A program made the translations under genes and the position numbers. This document shows positions 26,105-37,611 of a stretch of DNA of 64,000 bases, one piece after another (position 1 is the stretch's first letter; each line of letters starts with the position of its first letter). The stretch is from Enoplolaimus lenunculus. Taxonomy: Eukaryota; Nematoda; Enoplea; Enoplida; Thoracostomopsidae. Below the pieces are notes generated by a model that made no database searches, was not told the DNA's origin, and was given only the letters and a program-made list of their open reading frames with translations. The stretch covers positions 1 through 64,000 of the forward strand of contig JASANG010004096.1 of the NCBI GenBank assembly GCA_030248215.1. The letters are read 5' to 3'.

Positions 26105-26956
26105 CATTGTTTCTGAGTAATCTTGTTCAAAAGTTCACATGATAATTACATTTTACTACACCAAATTGTATACAACCTCCTATGCAACCATCAAGCGAGC
26201 GAAATTGAGTTTTACGGTAATGAATCCACCTGAACAGATGAAAAACTAATTGTTGAATAATTCAGCAAAATTGTTGCCAACGAGCCGAATTGATAAACGA
26301 GCCGAATTGATATCATAAACTACGTGCTAACAAGCAGTTCAAATCAAAATTTTCAACTAGAATTTAAAAATTCTAAACTAAAGTTTATAATCGAATTGAG
26401 CTTATAAACTGCGGCTTCAACCAGTGCAAGCAGTTTTTTTTAAGTTAGAAACACAACTCACATTAGTTTGTTTTAAAAATATCTATAGGACCTTTAAACG
26501 AAAGGTGTGTACGTTTTTAAGTTTTCAAAAACCATTTTATCAAAATAAATTATTGCTCAAGGTAAAACTGAGTTGTTTTTGCGTTTAAAATCAATGAATA
26601 ACTTAATAATTTTAAGTAGTAATCCTTGTTGACATCAGCACAGAGTAGGAGGTATTTGCAGTAAAAAATGTTTTGCAAAAATTGTATTGTCTTTAATATT
26701 TTCAACGCGTCAAAATGGTATTTTATGATTTATACGCACTTGAAGTGATTTTACAGTACTTCACAATTTTGATTGTAAAATTTTTTCGTTTTTAGCGAAA
26801 ATACATTTTTGTTAGGATTTTTTTCGTCTCTTGTACACTTTCCCACGGATTCGCTTAAGGCTTCAAGGTGTAGGCAAGCGTTTATGCAATAGCTTAAGCT
26901 CATTCTCATACTTGGGAACACATTGTGCTAATTGTAAATGTAAGAAAAACTACGTA

Positions 26957-27004
26957 ATAGTCACTGGTGGGTCTATAAAAGAGTAGTTTTGGAATCTAAA
27001 TTAC
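26957..27004. mobile_element. Family B MITE fragment
   Basis: About 48 bp reading ACTGGTGGGTCTATAAAAG through ATTACATTTTTT, the internal landmark of family B, without either terminus. Confidence 0.4.
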
Positions 27005-27089
27005 ATTTTTTACCAGTTGTTATAATGGTTCTCACTTCGGTTTTCGACGCACTTTAGGCTTTTGGTCAATTCTTATGCTTTGGATCAGG

Positions 27090-27294
27090 ACCCAATGTAA
27101 AGAACAGGAGCGGAGCAGTGTTATAAGCATATTCCTAAGCCTAAGCCTAAACCTAAACCTAAGCGTAAGAAAGAGCATATTCCTAAGCCTAAGCCTAAGC
27201 CTAAGCCTAAGCCAAGCAAAAAATTAGTCGGAAGCTTAAGTTTACTACATTCTAGTTCCACAGAAAACACTCCGCCCCTGATGTTTCATGGGCC
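27090..27294. mobile_element. GGCC-ended MITE, family A, inverted, clean CCTAAG arrays
   Basis: 205 bp, ends CCCAATGTAAAGAACAGG and CCTGATGTTTCATGGGCC, flanked by a perfect 8-bp duplication GGATCAGG (27082-27089 and 27295-27302). It holds two arrays of CCTAAG hexamers (27142-27170 and 27182-27222), the longest uninterrupted ones in the window. Confidence 0.9.
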
Positions 27295-27366
27295 GGATCA
27301 GGTATGGATAATCGTTTATTGACAACTTTTATTTGATCTACTTGCTGTACGTGGATATTTTAATTA

Positions 27367-28160
27367 ATGTAGTGACCCGAATAAGAGGGGCTAATAAGAG
27401 CGGTCCCCATTTTCAGTCCCAATCAATAGGAGTCCGTATCCCTAATAAGGGTATGTAAACGGATACGGTTCCTAAACCCTACTTAGAGTCTATAAATGTC
27501 AATTATCCCTAATTGTAGAGCATAAAATGACTCCAGGACTAAATAAAGTTGAGTTCGAAACTTTAAAGGTGCTTAAGTTTTGAAAGTACATTCCTAAGTA
27601 TAACCTTGCATTATCGCTCAAGCTATCGACACAAGGCAAATAAATGTTTAATTTAACCAAGAGTGCATTATACCCTTTAACAAGAGTATGCAACTGGGTA
27701 CATTCTGTGTAGAAAAAATGTACCCAACGCGCGTTGCATTTTTGGCTTACCCCCCTATTTGGGGGGGGGGGGGGTCAAAATCTCCATCGATATTGAAATT
27801 CATGTGCTAACGTATATACTAAAATGTGGTCATATTATATTTTCGGTGTTGGCTGGAGGATACACGTGTAAAATGAACGTAAAATTGACCCCCCCCCCCA
27901 AAATGAGGGGGGTAGGACAAAAACGCAACGCGTGCCGGGTACATTCTTTAATACACAGAATGTACCCAGTTGCACACTCTTGTTAGAGTGATCAACCACT
28001 CTTGATTTAACGGATAGTTGCGATACCGAATATATATCGTTAACGAGGGCGACGGAGGGCGGGTTAAAAATACATAACACTTCGTTATAGAATAGCATGG
28101 TTGTACCCTCTGGAGAGGCCAAAGAAATATCAGTCCCCCGCCTTATTCGGGTCACTACAG
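27367..28160. mobile_element. TA-flanked MITE, family C, carrying a nested element
   Basis: Ends ATGTAGTGACCCGAATAA and TTATTCGGGTCACTACAG with TA on both sides (27365-27366 and 28161-28162). Without the nested 304-bp insertion at 27680-27983 it is close in length to the 447-bp copy at 31657. Confidence 0.86.
27680..27983. mobile_element. Nested MITE, family D, TA-flanked, with long G and C runs
   Basis: 304 bp with inverted ends ACAAGAGTATGCAACTGGGT and ACCCAGTTGCACACTCTTGT, TA on both sides, inserted in a family C element. It holds a run of about 16 G near 27760 and about 10 C near 27890, which could pair with each other. A second, decayed copy is at 60876-61034. Confidence 0.82.
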
Positions 28161-28162
28161 TA

Positions 28163-29374
28163 TGCAGTTTTGAGTTTATATTATACATGGCACTGATCAA
28201 TTTAACGTGCCACTGGACACTGGTGCATACACATACTTTTCACATCTCGCTTTTACTTTTTCCGTCAATTCTTAGGGCGATACTGCATTTACACTGTGGA
28301 CTACAGTGTAATTTTTTTACAATTAAAAATAATTTGAAGTGAGTGATAAAACTGTCAATATTTATTGCACTGATGTATTCATTATACATTGGTTTGCACT
28401 TGCACGCATACAATTGAAGGCTAAATTTTTGCTAATTTTTTTACGTTTAACTGCAAACAACCACACCCACTAACTGCAATCATGCGCATTTTCGTGCATT
28501 TATAATACAAATAATCGCTAAAAATTGCTTTCAAAATTTTAAATGAATCATACAACTTTTGTTGATTATAAAAAAAGGTCCATGTTAATACGAGTATGCT
28601 TACTAAGTATAAGCCCAAACAGAACTGTAATCCTAAGAGTAAAGCATAAGCCTAAGCCTTCCAGTGTCTAAATTACCTATTTCCCTGTCTCCCTAGTGGG
28701 CAGATGCCGCTGTAATTAATTGGGGCCATGAACAGTATCGTTTTAGGGGAGTGATGAACCGAAAACTAAATATTGGATTGAGTTAAATTTTTCTCGTAAT
28801 ATCAATTACGATTGGTCTCGGCAATCAGGGTATTTACAGTACAGGTCGAGTTTTGAAGAATTCACAATCGAAGCGAACGGAAAGGTTGACACAATTTAAA
28901 ACTGACGCATTCCGCAGTCCAATGGATTGATGCTAAAAGTTGTTTCAGTATTAATACTTTTTGCAACAGTCAGTGTCAGACCCCAAAATCTCCACTGCTA
29001 TTTGTTTACCAATTGTTTCCACAACTCTAAACTTTCAATTCACGATCTGGTTGATAAATTATCGAATCGCAGCGCGTTTGACTAGACGCAAATATTTCAA
29101 TTGGTTTATACAAGTGAGTTGCTACACGCCTTATGGTCAAACTCTCAAACCAATCCTATGTGTTCTACCTGAAGAGTGGCCGTTTTTGCCGTCTGTCTAG
29201 TCCGAATCAAATTATGTGACGCGCCAATAAACATTTTACCTTAAAACTTGCAATAATCTCCGTGTGTATATAGTGTGGATTATTGAAACATGACCGGTGT
29301 GTCTATTACACAATTTAGAACAAAGGTATTATGTGAACTCTTACAGTGTAGCGGTTCATTTGCTCATTTGCGTA
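28163..29374. other. Gene-free sequence between family C copies
   Basis: Short frames only, plus one CCTAAG relic at 28630-28660. Confidence 0.5.
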
Positions 29375-29715
29375 CTTTAGTGACTCGAATAATGTGGGGG
29401 GTAATAAGAAAAGGTGTGCCCGTTTTGAGTCCCGATCAATAGAAGTCCGCATCCTTAATAAAATAAAATAAGCGGATAGAGTCCCTAAACCCTAATTAGA
29501 GTCCTTAATTGTCTATTATCCCAAAATTGTAGTGCATGACCTAGTACCAAATACAGTTGAGTTCAAAACTTTAAAGAATTATTAAGTTTTGAAAGTACAT
29601 TCCTAAATTTAACCTTGTATTATCGCTCAAATTTGATGCAGGACAAAAAACGTTTAATTCAACGGATTGTTGCAATACCCGATATATATCAATAACGAAG
29701 GGCTATTTAAATACC
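29375..29715. mobile_element. Family C MITE, 3'-truncated
   Basis: Begins CTTTAGTGACTCGAATAAT after a TA and follows the family C interior (CAATAGAAGTCCGCA, then a TTTAATTCAACGGATTG block) before similarity stops near 29715. The right terminal repeat is absent. Confidence 0.7.
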
Positions 29716-30255
29716 ATTTAAACTGCGAAATTTAGCTTCAACTTCGGCTTCAGGTGTAATTTGTCCACCTCCAAATTCCGCTCTAGTGTTTTTCAGATTC
29801 GAATTGCACCACGCAAATGTTTCTGAAATATTTTCGTAACGTATACAATTTTATTCGTGTCAGCGTTGCTTAAACCCGTTATAGAATAATTAAATATATG
29901 TTTGCCACAAAACAAAGAATAATGACAACATTTGGTTGATACAACTCTAACCTCAGGCATATTTCAGTTTCATAACTTTTTCGTTGCAATCTCTATAGAT
30001 AACTCAGCTGTTCTGTATTTCAAATACCAATGCGTGTTTATAAACGAATCTTTTGGTATAATTTTTAGGCTTTCGTTAATAGTTCGAGGTCTACAAATAT
30101 CGAAATATTAATAATAGACGATATCAGAAATGCCGCAGATGCTTTTGGTCAAACTTACTTCTAACTACCACCCAAACCATATGCTGTTCTATTACGCAAC
30201 AACCATGATTCTAGCAAAATTTTAATGAATTATGGCATTTTTCAAATCATGACAT

Positions 30256-30469
30256 GGCCAACGTAAAGGACAGTGGCGGAACAGTGTTATAAGCATACTC
30301 CTAAGCCTAGGCTTAAGCCTAAGCTTAAACCTAAGCATCAGAATGAACATATTCCTAAGCCTAAGCCAATGCATAAGCCTTGTCCAAGCAAAAAAATTAG
30401 TCTAAAGCTTAAGCTTACTTTTTTCTAGTCCCACAGAAAAACTCTGCGCCCCTGATCTTTACATGTGCC
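30256..30469. mobile_element. GGCC-ended MITE, family A, inverted
   Basis: About 214 bp with ends GGCCAACGTAAAGGACAG and CCCCTGATCTTTACATGTGCC and CCTAAG-type hexamers in two blocks. Flanking 8-mers share only the first bases, so the duplication has decayed. Confidence 0.78.
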
Positions 30470-31656
30470 CATGGGACATGAAGAGTAGTGAATTACGAGA
30501 AATACTTTGAATTTTCAGGGCAGGAACCCCAAATCTTTGTTTACAAATAAATCTGGTGTTAACTACTGATATATAACCATTGAACCATAATTTAATAAAC
30601 GAAGGCTTCGATTGCGAAATCTTCATACTCTGCGTATTTATAGCGCGTTAATACTCGCGAAGATGTTATGTGGGAAAATATTTTTTTTGCAATTTGCAAC
30701 ACACAGACATAGCTATTTTTAAGTACCCAGCACACGTTCCTACTGAAGTATAATACTTTTAAACGTTGAAAATATCGCAACAGCCTGTTGTAAACTACTG
30801 ATGTGACATCTTCATTGGTGAAAAATGCAAAAGAAAGTAAATAGGAATTGCGACTTTACAAGCGAAATTTTTCATTGTGAGGGTTTTCCATTTTGTGCGC
30901 GTCACTGAGCGAAAAATTGTTTCTATTTTTTGTGGGTAAAAAATGTTACTAAATAAAGCATTTTCAAATTCTGCTAAACAATGCCTTTTAAATTACTATG
31001 GGTGGGTTGCAAGAAACATGACTACTAATCGGCCTTACATTTATTAAAGTAAATGTTGAATTTAGTTGGAAAATAAACCTTGGAGTTTAATTCTTCCAAC
31101 TCCGTTATTTATATTTATGTACTGGCGTAGGCCTGGCCAGGGTTTAACTCTGTGAGGGCTATGCCAGAAGCGAATTAAACGTATTTCTTTTTTAAGTCTA
31201 TTTGTCACATGAATAGTTAACCTGGGTGCATTCCAGCTCAACAATATTCAAAATTGGTCAAATTCACAACAAATTTTTCGATCCAAACTTATAATTCAGT
31301 TAACGTTTCTGTATTTCCAATATCCACCACTTTTTTAATGGTTATTTCTGAGTTAAGACGCTATATTTGCTGTATTTACGCATTCCGACATTTATCGGGG
31401 TTATGTACATTTCTGGGCATAAAAACATTTATAAGGTCGATTTGTACCCTGACAGATGCTTATGTGTAGATGTACAGATTGAATATACAGTGTATAATTT
31501 GTGTTTCGGGTATATACCGACCATACCGTTTTTATTTGTTATTGTTATATGCTATTAACGGTCAGTAAGTCTGTCGTTCAAAGTAACGCATACTAAAGAT
31601 TGTTGATATTTTTTTAATTTAGATACAACTAAAAGTGGACGTGATATCTTCGCGTA

Positions 31657-32103
31657 CTGTAGTGACCCGGATAACAGGGTGTGGGGTAATCAGAAGGGTC
31701 CCCATTTTGAGTCCCAATCAATAGGAGTCCGTATCTCTAATAAGAGTCCGTAAGCGGATGCTGTCCCTAAACCCTAATTAGAGTCCATAAATGTCAATTA
31801 TCTCTAATTGTAGCTCATAAATGACTCCAGGATCGAATAGTTTGAGTTCGAAACTTTAAAGCGTACTTAAATTTTGAAAGTACATTCATAAGTATAACTT
31901 TGCATGATCGCTCCACCTATTGACACAAGACAAATAAACGTTTAATCCAACGGTTAGTTGCAGTACCGGATATACATCAGCAATGAAGGGTGCTGGAGCG
32001 TAGGTTAAAAATAAATAACAGTCCGTAACCGAATAAAACTGGGCGGTACCCTCTGGAGAGGCCAAATAAATATCAGTTCCCCCTCTTATTCGGGTCACTA
32101 CAG
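31657..32103. mobile_element. Family C MITE, longest uninterrupted copy
   Basis: 447 bp with ends CTGTAGTGACCCGGATAA and TTATTCGGGTCACTACAG. TA precedes the left end; the base after TC on the right suggests the right-hand TA has mutated. The interior carries the GGAGTCCGTATC and ACCCTCTGGAGAGGCC landmarks also seen at 27367-28160. Confidence 0.85.
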
Positions 32104-32826
32104 TCCATTGGCAATTGCTTGGTGGGTCGGTTTAAATTTGAGCCGCTTCACAGCATAAAAACTTTTTAGTAATTTACAAGGAACGGTTTATTTTTTCAAA
32201 GAGTCGCAATATAATGAGTTCAAAATCTTGCTGCAATTCTTATCGATCATACGTTTGACATTATAGTCGTTTCGAATGAAAGTATAACGACTGGCGCATT
32301 GTGATAATATAAATTGTTATAACTACGCTGCTTGCTGGTTTGAAAATTATTTCTACCTCGGAAGCTTGCTAAAATGGTAATTAATAGTGTGTACGACGAT
32401 GTACGCAAAACGTTTCTGTTGTCGGTTTAATATCCGCCAAAAACTCGACATCCGATTCCGGTATGGTATCCGATATAAACCTACCGGATACCTACTATTT
32501 ACGGTTATGGTTCCAATTATCATAAATCTGCTTTTTACATGTCGAAATACTATATATTTTGCAGCGACTGCAATTCCGGTAAGTCAACAGTGGACAACAG
32601 CATGGAATGAAAAAAGCGAGCGTTTATTCTGCTAAGTGTCCATGCATATCCAAAAGTTTGACATAAATTACTTAAACTTCCCGTCCTGTATTACGGAAGT
32701 TTTGATACATAATGACTGTTTGACCATATATAATTACTAAAAGGGTCGATTAAATTTAAATTGTGTGTGTGAAATTTTTAGTTTAGACAAGTACTTCACA
32801 TAGTGTTAACGCCATTGGGGGGCTAC

Positions 32827-32995
32827 CCAGACCCGTAGCCAGGTCACATTGCAAGTGGATGCTAAATCTTTCAGGAGGGGCATACAAGGGTTTATAATTA
32901 CAAGTAAGGTTGAATAATTTCTAGAAGAGTCAAATTTTTCCGCGAGAAGGGCTGAGTCCTCCCGGCCCCGTCTGCCACGGATCCGCTCAGACCTA
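32827..32995. mobile_element. Family H MITE, right end decayed
   Basis: Left end CCAGACCCGTAGCCAGG followed by CAGGAGGGGCATACAAGG and an ATTACAAGTAAGG block, as in the copy at 39934. The right terminal repeat cannot be matched well. Confidence 0.6.
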
Positions 32996-33475
32996 GGATA
33001 TTCCAAAAAGAACCAAACACAAATTTTGTATTATTTGCTCTACAATTGTTTTCGGCCACTCGACCGCGAGTTTCTTTTCACTATTATATACCGCATGGCC
33101 AGGCGTGAAAAATTACTGGATCCACCACTGGTTGACGCTATTTCCTCTCATCGGTGTATCAGTGAAGTTTTAAAGTATTGTTATACATCTTTTGCTTCAC
33201 AATTCGAGCACAGATAACAAATACTTTGCACAGAATATTAACTAGCGTCGGCCGTCAAAGCTCTTTCATGTTGTTTTCGCTCTGTCTGTCATCCAATTTA
33301 AACGTGCGCTTTTACACTATATATACAAGACGACTTAATTTTCTATCACTCTTGTTTGCGAAAAGGATTTCACCTAAAAATTGTTATACTGAAAGAGTAG
33401 GTATTGGAGTTATAGCGTGTTGTATTGGTTATATTGAGAAAATGTTTACTATTCTGTAGCGGTCGAGCGAGTTCG

Positions 33476-33652
33476 GACCAATGTAGAGAACAGAGGCGGA
33501 ACAGTTTTATAAGCTTATTTCTAAGCTTAAGTGTAACAATGAGCATATTCTTAAGCCTACGCCTAAGCCAAGCAAAAAATAGTCTATAGCTTTATGCTTA
33601 GTCTATTGCAGTCCCACAGAAAAACGTTCCGCCCCTGATCTTTACATGGACC
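33476..33652. mobile_element. GGCC-ended MITE, family A, inverted
   Basis: About 177 bp with ends GACCAATGTAGAGAACAG and CCCCTGATCTTTACATGGACC. Hexamers are fewer and mutated. Flanks CGAGTTCG and CGAATTAG agree at 6 of 8 bases. Confidence 0.76.
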
Positions 33653-35957
33653 CGAATTAGGAATGTTAGGTTATGAAAAGTTCCTATCTCAAACTAAACT
33701 GATTATGAAATTTTTGCAAATGGTTTATTATAGTTTTTACTCGGACAAACAGCGTTTGTATATGTGAAAAAATGTCAAATTTTGTGAAACTTAAAAATGC
33801 TATTTTCACTGATATTGGAATATACCAGTGAAAAATTTTTTGAATTTGGTTTTTTACCCATTCTGTGGATAATCTGTGTTCAAAGTACAGCATCAATAGC
33901 TGCGGGCTGTAAATCTTAAATTACCATATTTATTTAAAATATACCATAATAGTTCTTTGAAGCGATTCCGTATAAAATAACTGCCATACCAATGGACCGA
34001 ATCCTTTTGAAGTTCACAACACAACTCATATGAAACAAAAGTTGAACAACGGTTTAATGTGTGATAGCTTTAATTTGGACTGTCAGCCGATATGATGAAT
34101 TACTTTAGCTTTCGATCAGGTCAAAAGTGTACTCAGCAGACACAATGAAACTCGATTGAGTGATGAAAAATTTATCAAATGTATACGAGAGTTTGGTCAA
34201 AGCCAAACTTTACCAGGTCAAATAGCAGACGCTTCCAAGAGCGTTATCAAGATTTCATTTCGAGAGGGTATAACCCATAAATGAAACTTTTTTGTCCTTT
34301 AACATCTTGAAGGTAACCATCCTAAATGCTGTATAAATACGTTCCTCTTGTCTCTATAAAAATTTCTATAGGGGATATATCGCGTCAATCCCTCCTTTAC
34401 TATATACCCCAGGACGATTCTTCAAATACTCAACGACAGTGAACGCTGCGCTTCGCTAAGAACTTTGTTTGATTGACAGATATTCGCTAGCAATGACATA
34501 TGGCCAATTAAACGTTAAGAGCCAATATAGCAATTTTCTTTTGTTGTTAGCTTCGAAACATCAGCTGGTTGCTGGTTTGTATTGAATTTTAATAAAAATG
34601 TTTACAACGCGTTGTTTGATATGTCACAAAGTAATTTATCGTTAAATTTTCAAAGATCGCTTATTACTGAATTTGCCTGCTAACCAGCTGAAGATGCCAG
34701 TCGGGTGGAAAAAATTTGAACGAAGCATTCAGTGGTTTCATATAAACTTACATGTGGTGCAGTAATTTTCTAGGGGGGCTAGGAAACCAATTTTTTGGAC
34801 GGAACTAAGGGCCCCTGGCCGTCGTCTGACTACGGTCTTGAACGGAGTTTGTAGTATTTGATACTCGTTTAAAAGTGGATATTTTTTCTACCAAACATAG
34901 CAACCTGAGACTTCTTTTTGATTTTTAAAATCGTTAAAATTATATTTTTTGATTGATTCCAGTAAAATTGATTGAAATTTCTGTGAAAAGTTTCCTGTTT
35001 TACGATGTTTCTGTGTTTATATTTGATGTTGTTGACGCAAATGCTTTTATGTTTGTAATTTTGACCAAAATTACGTTCGGGTTTTGTTCCTTTGAGATGA
35101 TAAACAGCAAAAATATGTGTTTTTGTGTTATCGAATTGTAATTTGTGATAAAATTGTTTCTGAAAATCAAATAAAACTGCACTTGTTTTATAAATTTCGT
35201 TTTAAAATTATACCGTAATTTTCGGGTTAATATGTATTCGCATGTTGCCCCAGCAGAAGGTCTCGTACAAAGCAGATCAATACTGAAACTGTGTCCGAAT
35301 AATTATAAATTCAGTTATGAATTCTGAAACCTTGGCATTTCAAATTCTGTATTGGAAAGTGTAAAAAATATACAATTGCATCAAAACTTGTTATTTTATT
35401 TCTTATTGCTAACCGATAATGACTCTAAAGACTTCATCCGAGGCCCGAGCAGCCACACTCCGTACCCTTAATTTGGGGGCCTTCACCGCTAAAGGGACCC
35501 CACCCTAACTGGCTGAAACAAAAACCGCCAAAGTTTTAAAATACGTTTCGCTTCTCGCTCGCGAGTTTGGCGGTAACCCCCACAACAGTCTGCTCAGGCG
35601 CTGACTTCACCTGTGCTGTTTGATTAATCTTGCAATCTTAAATGTTTAGCCTGCAAGCCGGTTGAAATTATACAATCTCGATCTGTCACACGTTGCGTTA
35701 CAACTTCATTAGTATAGTAAAAACTAGACTATATTTCATAGTTACTTAAAAAATTTTCCTAATAAAATCTTAGCCTAAATTTTAGCTTCCACTGTTCAAA
35801 ATTCTATTCTGTTTTAACCATTAACGTGCGAACGAAAAATGAAAATTTGTTGAAACAGTTAAATAAATCAATTTCGAAAGCGTAATTTGATATTATAAAA
35901 CGAATATTTGATGAAGCTCAATTGCTTGTCAGTGATATTCTACTAAAATACTATTAC
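33653..35957. other. Gene-free AT-rich sequence
   Basis: No frame above about 70 codons and no repeat family member recognised. A GC-richer patch at 35440-35590 contains CCCCACCC/GGGGGCC tracts and may be a decayed element. Confidence 0.5.
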
Positions 35958-36220
35958 TAGCGAACCCAAAAGGGTACGTCCCCTCACGTCAGAAAATTTT
36001 CCAGTGAAAAATAATAAATAAGGTCTATCTTTGCAAATTTTCAATTTTGTGTGCATTTACAAGTTTAAATACTGAAATCTGCAAACACTTTACAGCATCT
36101 TCGGTGCCGTAATTTCATCGCGTTATATACATCTAAAAACGTCTTTACAACACCTTCGATACAACCGTTTTTATTCATGGTTTATTCCCGCCCCCCTGGC
36201 AAAAATTTCTGGATTCGCTA
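35958..36220. mobile_element. Possible TIR element with TAGCGAA ends
   Basis: Left end TAGCGAACCCAAAAGGG and right end TTTCTGGATTCGCTA are imperfect inverted repeats about 263 bp apart, immediately beside a family G element. It is a single copy in this window without target duplication, so the call is weak. Confidence 0.35.
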
Positions 36221-36232
36221 ATTAAACACTAT

Positions 36233-36471
36233 CACTGTAAATTCCATTGAGTTGATTTTAACTCAGAATCAGTTGAATCCACTCAGAAGCCTGAGCTCTG
36301 AATAAGGTCTTTCAGAGCTTAGAATTCTGAATTGGATTAACTCATTCTCACCCGAAACTAAATAAGCTCAAGTGATTTGATATTTATATAGTGCTATTCA
36401 CTCAGAAATGACCACAAATAACAAATTCTCTCACTGAGAGTTGATAAATCAACTCACTGGAATTTACACTG
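36233..36471. mobile_element. Palindromic MITE, family G
   Basis: 239 bp with ends CACTGTAAATTCCATTGAG and CTCACTGGAATTTACACTG, inverted repeats. The interior is repeats of ACTCAGAA, GAGTTGA and TCAACTC words. No target duplication recognised. Confidence 0.74.
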
Positions 36472-37043
36472 TATGAGCATCGGTTAAGTTATTTATCGGT
36501 CCAGCAACAATTTGTTCAGACGAACGATAAATTATAGACGCTTATGTGGCAGTAACAGCATCACTGAGAAACCGCAACGAATTAACGTAACTAAATTTCA
36601 AGTTACTTTACACGCTAAGCGCATTATACAAAGTTGACCTTTAATAGTACATTGATGTTGCTAAAAGCTGTTTATGTACGCAGATTTTTATTTTGAGTAC
36701 AGTTTTTCAGTTCCTCAAAATTCTATTATTAGCTACTTCAACTGTTGCGAGCATATCCGTTCAAGATTTATGCAACCGTCAGACACACACACATCGCAAA
36801 GTTGCTCGCTGCTGCGATCAACATTTATTGTGTGTATTATTTTTTCGTCTTCTTTTGTACAAATTTATTTAGCAAATTTGTGTTTTCTCTAAACAACGCT
36901 TTTTGAAACTATAAAAAGAAATGAGATTTACAAGGATGAAAACTGAATAGTCTGGTTGCAACTTTATAATCTTTGTGCACTAAGCTTTAGTGTGCTTTTT
37001 ATACATTCAAGCTATGAGGTGCTTAATATTTGTTGCAAGAGTT

Positions 37044-37294
37044 CGCTGTAAATTCTAGTGAGTTGATTTTAACTCAGAAAATGAGTTGAATCAGTCCCAG
37101 TTTGAGTTTAGGATTATCTAAACTCAGAAATCTGAGTTGATTCAACATCGGTTCTGAATTTAACTGACCCGGAGTCAATTCAACTCAGTGTGAGAATCTA
37201 CTCAACTCAAATCGAGTCAGTGATTGCTGTTATTAGCTCAGAAATAACTAACTCGCTCGCTGAGTTCAGTCAGTTCATTAGAATTCATAGTGCA
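37044..37294. mobile_element. Palindromic MITE, family G, upstream of FN3-like paralog A
   Basis: About 250 bp with left end CGCTGTAAATTCTAGTGAG and right end TTAGAATTCATAGTGCAG. Full of GAGTTGA/CAACTCAG words. It lies about 320 bp upstream of the start codon at 37612. Confidence 0.68.
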
Positions 37295-37611
37295 GGAGAT
37301 TAAAGGCAGAGCACATACAGCCCTATACGCATACGAGTATGACGTCCGTTACTATGCACAACGATACAGGGTTTTGACGATTTGAATTATATTAAAATTA
37401 CATTTAAAGTGAACGTGCATTTGTTTTACCAAATAGAATGTCTTCCAATTTTAGATTTCATAAACCAACCGCTATAGCAGTTATGTAATATCGCATTAAT
37501 AATAAATTGCAATGCGAAATAACGTTGAACTGAACATCATTGTTTATCGCCTGATATATGCGACATAACATGTGTAAAAAATCATCAAACATCTGAACGG
37601 TAAATTCAACC

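Noticed and set aside
27142-27222. CCTAAG runs considered as an interstitial telomere or chromosome end
   Set aside because: They lie inside TIR-bounded elements with target duplications and are short, so they belong to MITEs.
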